From assembly GCF_030758295.1 (NCBI RefSeq), contig NZ_CP132335.1:2828412-2892411 (forward strand): a stretch of 64,000 nt of DNA. The letters run 5' to 3'. The DNA comes from Pararhizobium sp. IMCC21322. Its GTDB lineage: Bacteria; Pseudomonadota; Alphaproteobacteria; Rhizobiales; GCA-2746425. A program made the position numbers and the translations under genes. A model generated the notes under the pieces. That model was not told the DNA's origin. It did no database searches and saw only the letters and a program-made list of their open reading frames with translations. Positions 1 to 8,384 of this stretch are shown here, one piece after another. How positions within the stretch are numbered: position 1 is the stretch's first letter; every line of letters starts with the position of its first letter.

Positions 1-861
1 GCCAACAAGAAAGGCCCGGTTATCAGCCATTTTATCAGCGATTTGTGAAGACATTGGGAAGCTTTGTCGCGGACCCAGATCGCTTACCCGGCCAACCAGG
101 TGACGACCACGTTGCTCGATGTAGCGCGACAGCTCTGCATCGCTGACCGCCATCAATCGCTCTGCTTCATCAGGCGTCACGACACAGACCAGACTGGATC
201 TTTTTCCCTGAAGCGGCACCAGCGTAAATGGTCCGGTTTCAGTGTGAAACTCTGTTGAAATGTTCTGATGTGACTTTTCGTGATGAAAGTGAGTCACCAG
301 CGCGGTTTGTGGATAGTCCCATTGCCGCACCGCTATGCCAGCGGCTTGCCGAACTCTCGACTGCCGTCCATCGGCACCGACAACAAAGTCAGCCTGGATG
401 GTTTCGCCACTTTCCAGTGTGACAGTCACCTTATCGTCAAAGGAAATGTCCTGAGCGAGACCCGGTTTATACACAAAGTTAGAGTGGGTTGAGGCAACAT
501 CCTGAATCTGTTTGACAAGATTGCCAACTGGAATGTTGAGCGCGAAGAATGAATGCCCGATTTCGCCAGCTTGGAAGCTGACCTCCGGTGCACGTATCAG
601 GCGCGATGTCCCGTCAATCAGCCGCATTGTCTCCAGGGGTGTGGCATCACTGATCAATGACGCATCAACGCCAACTTCGTCCAAAAGTGCCAGTGAGCCC
701 TGCATCAGGGCGATTGTCCGCTGATCTTGCAGCGGGTTATCGCCCGCGACCAGAACCGTGTCCAAACCGGTCCGGGCCAGAGCCAGCGCAGACAACCAGC
801 CGACAGGACCGCCGCCTATGATGATGGCACGTGTTTGATTGTTGATTTCCGGCTGATCCAT
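1..861 (-). CDS. UbiH/UbiF/Coq6-family FAD-dependent monooxygenase (partial, C-terminus beyond window)
   Basis: Flavoprotein hydroxylase of the family that hydroxylates the aromatic ring of ubiquinone precursors at the membrane. I translated this from the minus strand: ATG at 861, 287 codons visible, running off the left edge. Residues 16-21 are the FAD-binding GGGPVG, and residues 162-171 give GADGRQSRVR, typical of this family. The frame is cut at FLVG (284-287), exactly where the second FAD motif (LVGDAAH in relatives) would begin. Start supported by AGGG just upstream. The next gene is divergent. Exact ring position cannot be assigned from the sequence; other class A flavin monooxygenases are possible but less likely. 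Confidence 0.8.
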   Translation of the reverse strand, partial: MDQPEINNQTRAIIIGGGPVGWLSALALARTGLDTVLVAGDNPLQDQRTIALMQGSLALLDEVGVDASLISDATPLETMRLIDGTSRLIRAPEVSFQAGEIGHSFFALNIPVGNLVKQIQDVASTHSNFVYKPGLAQDISFDDKVTVTLESGETIQADFVVGADGRQSRVRQAAGIAVRQWDYPQTALVTHFHHEKSHQNISTEFHTETGPFTLVPLQGKRSSLVCVVTPDEAERLMAVSDAELSRYIEQRGRHLVGRVSDLGPRQSFPMSSQIADKMADNRAFLVG

Positions 862-935
862 ATTACCCTATTGATCCCGACACACATGCGAAGATACGGT
901 CCCGCGCACTACCTTTGTTTACATATAGGGTAATA
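861..935. repeat. 11-bp inverted repeat over the divergent ubiH-like / MFS promoter
   Basis: TATTACCCTAT at 861-871 is repeated as its exact reverse complement ATAGGGTAATA at 925-935, 53 bp apart. The left arm overlaps the start codon and Shine-Dalgarno of the UbiH-like gene. It could be a regulator site pair or a long-range RNA hairpin; function unknown. Confidence 0.4.
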
Positions 936-1078
936 GGTGATGTCTGGCGATATGTCTGCGACAGGTGTCTGGAAATTTCACTCTGGCTGTGTTGGTACAG
1001 CGTTCTTAACTCTGGATTCTGAACCAAACGGTCAAAAATGGCTTCTTTCAATTTATCTCTTGGTTTAAAGCATTGGGC

Positions 1079-2236
1079 ATGACCACCGTACTTGCACCTT
1101 CCGCAAAATCTGCATCAGTTTGGAACATAAGGGCTTTGTTTTTGTGCGAAGCCGTTGTTCTGACATCAATCTTTCCGCGATTCCCCGATCTGAAAGAAAT
1201 GCTCGCTCTGGACCATGCCCAACTGGGCTTAAGCCTTCTGGGCCTGCCCTTGGGGACACTCCTGTCACTTGTTTTGGCCGGCGGTCTGGTGGATCGGTTG
1301 GGAACACGGAAGGCATCGTTGATTGGCATTAGCCTGGTGGCAATATCCATGATTCTGCCTACGTTGGCAGTTTCCATGATGGCTCTGTTCGTCGCATTGT
1401 TTGTGGTTGGACTGTCCCTGGCCCTCATCGAGATTGGTATGAATGTAGATGCCGACCGCGTTGAGAAATGGGCGTCGAAACCCATTATGAGTTCCTGTCA
1501 CGGTTTTTGGAGCGTTGGCGCACTCATTGGAACCGGTCTGGGCGCTTTGTGTGCCGGCATTGGGATTTCGCCGCTGCAGCAAATCCTGATTATTTCTCCG
1601 ATCTTCGGAATTGCGGGAATTCTGATTATCCAATTGCGCACGCCCATCCCGGTCCCTCCGCCCTCGGCCCAATTGGCACCGACATTTGCCTTGCCAACCA
1701 GAGCATTGCTGGGTGTTGCCGTATTTGCAGTCGGTTTGCAGATGTCAGAAGGAGCTGCTTTTGACTGGAGTGGTATCTATATGAAGGAAGTTGTGGGTGC
1801 CAACGCCACTTTCATCGGCATGGCCTATTTTTCTTTCACACTCCCTATGGCCATTGGGCGGTTCTTCGGTGACCATTTCCGCACGGTTTTGGGGCCAGTC
1901 AGGCTTGCGCGGATCACAACACTGATCGGCTGTTTGGGCTTGCTTATACTGGGGCTTACGGAAACAGCCATTGGTTCGATTGTGGCATGGGGGCTGGTGG
2001 GGCTTGGTGCCTCCATGGCTTTTCCTCTGGCTGTAACAGCGGCAGCAGAGCGTGATGATCGACCCGCAGCTGTGAATGTAGCCAGCGTGTTTCTGGTCGC
2101 TTTCACGGCATTTGTCATAGGCCCACCGCTTATCGGTTTCGTTTCCAAGTTGGTTGGTCTGCAAAATGGACTGATGGCGCTGCTTCCATTTTGCATTCTT
2201 GGGTATTTTTTGGCACCATCCCTAAAACCAAAATGA
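1079..2236 (+). CDS. MFS transporter, YbjJ-like
   Basis: Inner-membrane transporter of the major facilitator superfamily, about 385 residues with roughly 12 hydrophobic segments. Features shared with the YbjJ-type subgroup are the MNVDADRVEK stretch after TM4, the HGFWSVGALIG motif in TM5, and EGAAFDWSGIYM at the start of the second half. Substrate unknown; relatives are annotated as general or sugar efflux proteins. An in-frame TTG at 1073 is possible, but ATG 1079 is the more ordinary start; neither has a strong ribosome site. It lies 16 bp before the quinone reductase gene, so the two are probably cotranscribed. Confidence 0.75.
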   Translation: MTTVLAPSAKSASVWNIRALFLCEAVVLTSIFPRFPDLKEMLALDHAQLGLSLLGLPLGTLLSLVLAGGLVDRLGTRKASLIGISLVAISMILPTLAVSMMALFVALFVVGLSLALIEIGMNVDADRVEKWASKPIMSSCHGFWSVGALIGTGLGALCAGIGISPLQQILIISPIFGIAGILIIQLRTPIPVPPPSAQLAPTFALPTRALLGVAVFAVGLQMSEGAAFDWSGIYMKEVVGANATFIGMAYFSFTLPMAIGRFFGDHFRTVLGPVRLARITTLIGCLGLLILGLTETAIGSIVAWGLVGLGASMAFPLAVTAAAERDDRPAAVNVASVFLVAFTAFVIGPPLIGFVSKLVGLQNGLMALLPFCILGYFLAPSLKPK

Positions 2237-2252
2237 TTTTGAAGGAGACTTG

Positions 2253-3230
2253 ATGACAAAGGCAATTGTGGTCCGCGAAACCGGAGGCCCCGAGGTTCTG
2301 AACTATGAGACCATCGAATTGGCAGATCCGAAGGATGGCGAAGCGCTTGTTCGCCATGCCGCAATTGGTGTCAATTTCATTGATGTCTATTTCCGCTCCG
2401 GCCTTTATCCCTCGCCAACCGGAATGCCATTCATTCCGGGCAATGAAGGCGCAGGAATTGTGGAAGCGGTCGGGGCCGGCGTCTCGCATGTGAAAGCCGG
2501 AGATCGCGTCGCTTATGTAGGCCCCATCGGTTCTTATGCGGAAAGCCGAATTGTTCCGGCAGATCGGCTTGTGGCATTGCCCGACGATATTTCAGACAAG
2601 ACCGCTGCAGCCATGATGCTGAAAGGCATTACCGCGCAGTTCCTTCTATGCCGCACATTCAAGGTTGCTGAAGGGCACACCATTCTCTTCCATGCCGCGT
2701 CCGGAGGGGTTGGTCTGATCGCCTGTCAGTGGGCCAAAGCACTTGGCGCAACAATTATTGGAACTGTTGGGTCGGCTGAAAAAGCTGAACTGGCAAAAGC
2801 ACATGGTGCGCATCACACAATCAACTATCGAACCGAGGATTTTGTGGCCCGTGTTCAGGAAATCACAGGTGGCAAGGGTGTTGATGTTGTTTATGATTCC
2901 ATTGGGCAGGATACATATCCCGGATCGCTCGATAGTTTGAAGCCGCTCGGCATGTGGGTCTCATTTGGCCAGGCATCAGGCCCGATCACCAATTTCAACC
3001 TGGCCGATCTGGCCTTGAAAGGATCGTTATTCGCAACGCGCCCCACCATATTCAATTACATTGCGGAGCGGTCAGACCTGGAGCAAAGTGCGAATGATCT
3101 GTTCAACGTCGTATCATCTGGCCGTGTCAAAATTCCAATTCATCAGGAGTATGCACTGGCAGATGCGAGAGCGGCTCATGAAGCACTCGAAAGTCGTCGG
3201 ACCACAGGTGCCAGCATTCTGACCGTTTGA
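2253..3230 (+). CDS. qor: NADPH:quinone reductase, zinc-independent MDR family
   Basis: Cytoplasmic medium-chain dehydrogenase/reductase that reduces quinones with NADPH. It has 325 residues, the usual length of the Qor family. The N-terminal half has the GroES-like fold (GVNFIDVYFRSGLYP, PFIPGNEGAGIVEAVG), and the nucleotide-binding half has HAASGGVGLIACQWAKALGA near residues 145-165. The zinc-ligand cysteines of alcohol dehydrogenases are absent, as expected for this subgroup. ATG at 2253 is preceded by AAGGAGA at optimal distance. It follows the MFS gene closely and precedes the purine genes by 60 bp. Physiological substrate not deducible. Confidence 0.85.
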   Translation: MTKAIVVRETGGPEVLNYETIELADPKDGEALVRHAAIGVNFIDVYFRSGLYPSPTGMPFIPGNEGAGIVEAVGAGVSHVKAGDRVAYVGPIGSYAESRIVPADRLVALPDDISDKTAAAMMLKGITAQFLLCRTFKVAEGHTILFHAASGGVGLIACQWAKALGATIIGTVGSAEKAELAKAHGAHHTINYRTEDFVARVQEITGGKGVDVVYDSIGQDTYPGSLDSLKPLGMWVSFGQASGPITNFNLADLALKGSLFATRPTIFNYIAERSDLEQSANDLFNVVSSGRVKIPIHQEYALADARAAHEALESRRTTGASILTV

Positions 3231-3290
3231 AATGACTTAGCGACAAATGGACCTGATGCAGCTTGCACGGGCCAAATCTGAAAGAGAAGC

Positions 3291-3629
3291 ATGGCAGGAT
3301 TGACAACACATGTGCTTGATACGGCCACAGGTCTTCCTGTGTCTGGTCTCAAGATCGAATTATGGTCAGCAGACGGACAAAACCGTTTGGCCGAGCGGGT
3401 CACAAACTCCGATGGCCGCACGGACAAGCCATTGGTTGCAGCAGACGACGCAGAGGATGGATTTTACGAAATTCGGTTCTTCGTCGAGGATTATTTGAAG
3501 AGCTTTCCCAAAGAGTCGCCATTCTTTGATCTCATAAGCATCCGCTTCCGCTACAGCGCCGGGCGTCCACACCACCATGTGCCGTTGCTGCTCTCACCTT
3601 TCGGCTATTCCACCTATCGCGGGAGTTGA
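3291..3629 (+). CDS. uraH: 5-hydroxyisourate hydrolase (transthyretin-like)
   Basis: Hydrolyses 5-hydroxyisourate, the product of urate oxidation, to OHCU in the uricolytic pathway. The 112-residue length matches the family. Diagnostic pieces are THVLDTATGLP at the N-terminus (catalytic His), the internal RVTNSDGRTD region, PHHHVPLLLSPFGYSTYRGS at the end and especially the invariant C-terminal YRGS. It sits one base upstream of xdhA, so it is cotranscribed with the enzyme that makes urate. No urate oxidase or OHCU decarboxylase is in the window. Confidence 0.95.
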   Translation: MAGLTTHVLDTATGLPVSGLKIELWSADGQNRLAERVTNSDGRTDKPLVAADDAEDGFYEIRFFVEDYLKSFPKESPFFDLISIRFRYSAGRPHHHVPLLLSPFGYSTYRGS

Positions 3630-3630
3630 T

Positions 3631-5100
3631 ATGCTGCACGAACTTTGCTTTCGGCTGAATGATGAAGCCATCACGCTAAGCAATTTTGGTTCTACCGATA
3701 CGCTGCTCGACTTTATCCGCGAGCAGAAGAATCTGGCCGGTACAAAAGAAGGCTGCAATGAAGGCGATTGCGGCGCCTGTACAATCGCCATGGGCGAATT
3801 GGAAAATGGCGAACTGGTGTATCGCCCGGTCAATGCCTGTATCCAATTGCTCGGCATGGCCCATGGCAAACACGTGATTACCGTGGATCATCTTTCAAAA
3901 GAGGGCGAGGCTTTGCATCCGGTGCAGGATGCCATGGCCAGTCATCATGGCTCGCAATGCGGCTTCTGCACGCCAGGCATTGTGATGTCTTTGTACTGTC
4001 TGCATGAGGACCGCAAGGACCCGCCAACACGAGAAACTGTCAACACCTGGCTGGCAGGCAATCTGTGTCGGTGTACCGGTTACCGGCCGATTGTTGATGC
4101 CGCAATGGAAAGCTGTTTTGGACCTACTGTTCCTTCAAGCCATCCCACTGATGAGATGAGTGCAATTGACCCATCACAATCCCTGTTTGTTGGTAATGAT
4201 GACGCGTTTTTCGCAGCACCAGCCACATTGAAGGAAGCACTCGACTTATACGCAAAACATCCTGACGCAACGCCCGTTGCTGGCGCAACCGATGTCGGGC
4301 TATGGGTCACCAAACGATTGGATGAGCTTCCGAAAATCCTCTTTCTGGGCCGCATTCAGGGCTTTTCAGACATCGCGGTCGACACCGACGGGTTAACAAT
4401 GGGCGCTGGTGTGACCTATGAGGCGGCTCTGTCTCATCTGGCAGAAATAGATCCGGATATTGCTGAGCTGATTTTACGTATCGGCTCTCGTCAGGTCCGG
4501 GCAAGTGGCACCATTGGTGGCAACGTAGCGAACGGATCGCCCATCGGTGATACGCCGCCCTTGTTGATTGTGCTGGAGGCTGAAGTCGAATTGCAGAGTG
4601 CGGACAAAAAACGCTCCATGCCCATCGAAGAGTTTTTCATTGAGTATGGCAAGCAGGACCGCAAAGCCAGCGAACTGCTGACCTCAATCCAGGTTCCCGC
4701 ACTGAAGCCAGGCGAGCATTTGCGGTGCAGTAAAATCACCAAGCGTTTCGATCAGGATATTTCGGCCGTCATGGCTGCATTCAAGATCACATTGAAGGGC
4801 GACCGAATTGCTGCTGCACGGATAGCCTATGGTGGCATGGCCGGCACGCCAAAACGTGCAAACAGCGCGGAACAATTGCTGCAAGGCATTTCCATATCAG
4901 ATGAGGCTGCGTGGTCGCCTGCAATTGCAGCTTTGAGTGATGATTTTGCGCCCATGAGTGATATGCGTGCAAGTGCGTCCTACAGAATGACAGCAGCGCA
5001 AAATCTGCTGCGCAAAGCTTTGCTGGAAATTGGTGGAACATCCAGCGATGCAACACGGGTAACGATGACACGACCTGATGATCTGGAGGCTGCCGAATGA
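3631..5100 (+). CDS. xdhA: Xanthine dehydrogenase small subunit (2x [2Fe-2S], FAD)
   Basis: Electron-transfer subunit of molybdenum xanthine dehydrogenase, which oxidises hypoxanthine and xanthine to urate. The first iron-sulfur centre uses C42, C47, C50 and C70; the second uses C110, C113, C146 and C148 (GFCTPG and CRCTGY). The CO-dehydrogenase-type FAD domain follows (VAGATDVGLWVTK, then IGSRQVRASGTIGGNVANGSP). 489 residues is normal for a bacterial XdhA. ATG 3631 is chosen over an upstream in-frame codon because GGGAG lies 6 bases before it and it avoids overlap with uraH. The stop overlaps the xdhB start by 4 bp. Confidence 0.97.
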   Translation: MLHELCFRLNDEAITLSNFGSTDTLLDFIREQKNLAGTKEGCNEGDCGACTIAMGELENGELVYRPVNACIQLLGMAHGKHVITVDHLSKEGEALHPVQDAMASHHGSQCGFCTPGIVMSLYCLHEDRKDPPTRETVNTWLAGNLCRCTGYRPIVDAAMESCFGPTVPSSHPTDEMSAIDPSQSLFVGNDDAFFAAPATLKEALDLYAKHPDATPVAGATDVGLWVTKRLDELPKILFLGRIQGFSDIAVDTDGLTMGAGVTYEAALSHLAEIDPDIAELILRIGSRQVRASGTIGGNVANGSPIGDTPPLLIVLEAEVELQSADKKRSMPIEEFFIEYGKQDRKASELLTSIQVPALKPGEHLRCSKITKRFDQDISAVMAAFKITLKGDRIAAARIAYGGMAGTPKRANSAEQLLQGISISDEAAWSPAIAALSDDFAPMSDMRASASYRMTAAQNLLRKALLEIGGTSSDATRVTMTRPDDLEAAE

Positions 5101-7400
5101 CCAGCACCACAGCCACAGTTCATAAAGCCAAAAAACATGACAGCGGCATCAAACATGTCAGCGGCCGCGCCCGCTACATTGATGATGTACCGGAACCTGC
5201 AGGAACCTTGCATGTGGTTCCCGGTCTTGCCGCCATCGCAAGCGGTCAAATTAAAAGCATTGATTTGGATCCCGTGAAGCAGGCACCTGGCGTCATTGCC
5301 GTTTTAACGGTGGACCATATACGCGGTGTCAATGACACCAGCCCGGGAGGAATTGGCGATGACCCTGTTTTTGCCGAAAAAACCGTCACCTTCCACGGTC
5401 AGGCTTTGTTTGCAGTTGTCGCAACCAATCGTCTGGCTGCGCGTAAAGCGGCGCGTCTTGCAAAGGTGGTCTATGAGGCTGATGAAGCACCAATTGTCTC
5501 GGTTGCTGATGCCCGCAAAGTCGGCTCAGAGATGCTGGAAACCTACCAATTTTTGCGTGGAGAGCCGGTCGAAGCCATCAAGAATGCGCCGCATCGCCTG
5601 AAATCAGATATGAAAATCGGGGGTCAGGAACATTTCTATCTGGAAGGCCAGATTGCCATGGCTATTCCCGGAGAGGATGGCGATATGACCGTCTTGTCCT
5701 CCACCCAGCACCCGACAGAAGTTCAGCATGTTGTGGCTCATGTACTGCACGTGCCTCAGCACGCGGTGACGGTTGAAACGAGACGGATGGGCGGCGGTTT
5801 TGGCGGCAAGGAAAGTCAAGCCTCGCAATGGGCAGCTATTTCTGCACTCGCGGCACAGGTGACGGGTAAAGCCTGCAAGCTCCGGCTTGATCGCGATGAT
5901 GATATGATCATGACCGGCAAACGCCATGATTTTGAAGTCAGCTTTGAAGCCGGGTTTGAAGAAAACGGTCGGTTGACTGCCGTTGATACGGATCTGGCGA
6001 GCCGCTGCGGCCATTCGGCAGATTTGTCGCTAGGCGTCAACGACCGCGCCATGTTCCATTCCGACAACGCCTATTTCTATCCTGATGTGCGCATCAAGTC
6101 ACACCGGCTGCGCACCAATACCGTGTCTGCCACCGCCTTCCGCGGCTTTGGTGGACCCCAAGGGGTTTTGTTTGCCGAGCGTATGATGGATGAAATTGCC
6201 ATCGAAACGGGTTTGGACCCGCTGGATGTGCGAAAGGCCAATTTCTATGGTCATGACAGCCGCAACGTCACACCTTTCGGCATGGTCATTGAAGACAATA
6301 TTATCGATGATCTGGTCACTCAGTTGGAAAAGAGCAGCCACTATCGGCACAGACGTACGGAAATCGACGCTTTCAACCAAACCAGTCGCTTCCTGAAAAA
6401 GGGAATAGCGCTGACGCCGGTAAAATTCGGCATTGCCTTTACTTTGAACCATCTCAATCAGGCCGGGGCGCTGGTGCATGTCTATACGGACGGTTCGGTA
6501 TACCTCACCCATGCCGGGACCGAAATGGGGCAAGGGCTCTACATTAAAGTAGCGCAAGTCGTCGCCGAGGAATTCGGCATTGGTCTCGATCAGGTCAAAA
6601 TTGGTGCCACAGTCACAGACAAGGTGCCAAATACGGGGCCGACCGCCGCCTCTTCCGGGTCAGATTTGAACGGCATGGCGGCAAAGGTGGCTGCAGATCA
6701 GATAAAAGCGCGCATGCGTGCTTTTATGGCCGAACGCTTTCAAGCCCAGCCTGACGACGTGGTCTTTGCCGAAAACATGGTATCCGTCGGCGATGGCAGT
6801 ATGAAGTTCAGCGACCTTGCACAGGAAATGAATCTCGAGCGGATTTCGCTGTCTGCCTCCGGGTTTTATCGCACCCCAAAAGTCTCCTGGAATCGGGATG
6901 AGATCAAAGGCCGTCCGTTTTTCTATTTTGCCTATGGGGCGGCCTGCTCGGAAGTGCAGATCGATACCATGACCGGCGAGATGAAGGTCACGGCAGTTGA
7001 TATTCTGCATGATGTGGGGAAATCGCTCAATCCTGCTGTTGATATCGGCCAGATTGAGGGCGGTTTCGTGCAGGGGATGGGCTGGCTGACTACAGAAGAA
7101 CTGGTGTGGGATGAGAAGGGTCGACTGCGTACGCACGCGCCATCAACCTACAAGATCCCTTGCGCGTCTGATGTGCCGGAGCATTTTGTAACCAATCTCT
7201 ATGACAGTTCCGGCAATCAGGAAGACACAATCTATCGTTCCAAGGCGGTTGGTGAACCACCCCTGATGCTGGGCATATCTGTGTTCAGCGCCGTCTATCA
7301 TGCGATTGCCAGTATAAAGCCCGGTGCCAAACCGCAATTGGACGCTCCGGCGACGCCTGAGGCCATTTTGTCGGCAATTGCATCTTTGGAACCGTCGTAA
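5097..7400 (+). CDS. xdhB: Xanthine dehydrogenase molybdopterin-binding subunit
   Basis: Catalytic large subunit carrying the molybdenum-pterin cofactor. Its 767 residues match XdhB. Motifs seen are GQEHFYLEGQ (176-185), GGGFGGKES (232-240), TAFRGFGGPQG, GTEMGQGLYIK and near the C-terminus GEPPLMLG, which contains the catalytic Glu of this family. Starts at ATG overlapping the xdhA stop (ATGA), showing translational coupling. Forms a heteromultimer with XdhA; XdhC downstream supplies the sulfurated cofactor. Confidence 0.97.
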   Translation: MTSTTATVHKAKKHDSGIKHVSGRARYIDDVPEPAGTLHVVPGLAAIASGQIKSIDLDPVKQAPGVIAVLTVDHIRGVNDTSPGGIGDDPVFAEKTVTFHGQALFAVVATNRLAARKAARLAKVVYEADEAPIVSVADARKVGSEMLETYQFLRGEPVEAIKNAPHRLKSDMKIGGQEHFYLEGQIAMAIPGEDGDMTVLSSTQHPTEVQHVVAHVLHVPQHAVTVETRRMGGGFGGKESQASQWAAISALAAQVTGKACKLRLDRDDDMIMTGKRHDFEVSFEAGFEENGRLTAVDTDLASRCGHSADLSLGVNDRAMFHSDNAYFYPDVRIKSHRLRTNTVSATAFRGFGGPQGVLFAERMMDEIAIETGLDPLDVRKANFYGHDSRNVTPFGMVIEDNIIDDLVTQLEKSSHYRHRRTEIDAFNQTSRFLKKGIALTPVKFGIAFTLNHLNQAGALVHVYTDGSVYLTHAGTEMGQGLYIKVAQVVAEEFGIGLDQVKIGATVTDKVPNTGPTAASSGSDLNGMAAKVAADQIKARMRAFMAERFQAQPDDVVFAENMVSVGDGSMKFSDLAQEMNLERISLSASGFYRTPKVSWNRDEIKGRPFFYFAYGAACSEVQIDTMTGEMKVTAVDILHDVGKSLNPAVDIGQIEGGFVQGMGWLTTEELVWDEKGRLRTHAPSTYKIPCASDVPEHFVTNLYDSSGNQEDTIYRSKAVGEPPLMLGISVFSAVYHAIASIKPGAKPQLDAPATPEAILSAIASLEPS

Positions 7401-7419
7401 CGGTCATGGATTGTCACCC

Positions 7420-8340
7420 ATGAAGCTGTGGCAACCTCTCGCAAAATGCCTATCTGAAAATCAGCCAGTTGTTCTTGTGCTGGTTCAGGAGGCCCGAGGT
7501 TCGGTGCCCCGTGGTGTTGGCGCGGGGCTGGTCGTGCTTCCCAATGGCGAATTCTATGGAACGATTGGCGGCGGCGCACTTGAATGGAAGGCGCTGAGCC
7601 ATGCGACAACATTTACCGAATCGGGCAAAATGTTTGAACAACTGAATGTGCCTCTTGGTCCAAATCTGGGCCAGTGTTGCGGAGGGCATGTTTCTCTCAC
7701 ATACGAAGCATGGAATCCGGAACGCCTCGAGGAAGCAGGAGTTCTGGCACAGGCAGAATGCGCCGGACGCTTTGAAACTACACAATCACATACGAACACC
7801 GATCTCATTCACCGCACAATTGTGGAATCTGAAGGTACCGAACGCTTCGGCATCAACTCCGTTCCCGTTGCCATATTCGGGGCAGGGCACGTTGGAAAGG
7901 CGTTGATGAGGTCGCTGTCACTGCTGCCTGTGCGCATTGTCTGGGTCGACAGCCGTGCCGACATGTTTCCCGGCCTTGCGCCCGACAATGTCAGCATGCA
8001 TGCGCTTTCTGATCCGCGCACCATTCTCGCTGATCTGAGTTCTGAAACATCCATCATCATCCTGACACACAGCCACGCGCAGGACCTGGCCATATTGGAG
8101 GCAGCGTTGAAAGTAGGCTTTTCCTTCGTTGGCGTAATTGGCAGCAAGACCAAACGGGCAAGGTTCGAATCAATGCTGCTCAAAGCCGGGCTCAATGAGA
8201 ATCTAGCCAGAAGCTTTCATTGCCCAATCGGTATTCCCGGCCTTGAAAACAAGGAACCAAGCGTAATCGCTGCCTCCGTTTCTGCGCAGCTTTTTATGGG
8301 AAAACCCGCCAAAACCAAAAACGGAACTTGTTTTTTGTAA
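7420..8340 (+). CDS. xdhC: Xanthine dehydrogenase accessory protein XdhC
   Basis: Chaperone that binds the molybdenum cofactor, promotes its sulfuration and inserts it into XdhB. The N-terminal XdhC/CoxI domain is shown by VQEARGSVPRGVGAGLVV and GTIGGGALEWKA, and the C-terminal Rossmann domain by VAIFGAGHVGKALMRSL and FVGVIGSKTKRARFE. 306 residues from ATG 7420; the frame is open upstream into xdhB but no better start lies there. Last of the xdhABC genes, 44 bp before the ABC importer on the same strand. Confidence 0.93.
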   Translation: MKLWQPLAKCLSENQPVVLVLVQEARGSVPRGVGAGLVVLPNGEFYGTIGGGALEWKALSHATTFTESGKMFEQLNVPLGPNLGQCCGGHVSLTYEAWNPERLEEAGVLAQAECAGRFETTQSHTNTDLIHRTIVESEGTERFGINSVPVAIFGAGHVGKALMRSLSLLPVRIVWVDSRADMFPGLAPDNVSMHALSDPRTILADLSSETSIIILTHSHAQDLAILEAALKVGFSFVGVIGSKTKRARFESMLLKAGLNENLARSFHCPIGIPGLENKEPSVIAASVSAQLFMGKPAKTKNGTCFL

Positions 8341-8384
8341 GGCAACGCGCCCTAATACATCTCTGGATAGTGGGGTGAACGAAC

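Noticed and set aside
863-1051. 62-codon minus-strand frame ending one base before the UbiH-like ATG
   Set aside because: No ribosome site, no recognisable product and it spans what should be the divergent promoter.
940-1068. 42-codon + strand frame after AGGTG
   Set aside because: Possible start signal but unremarkable peptide; most likely part of the MFS leader.
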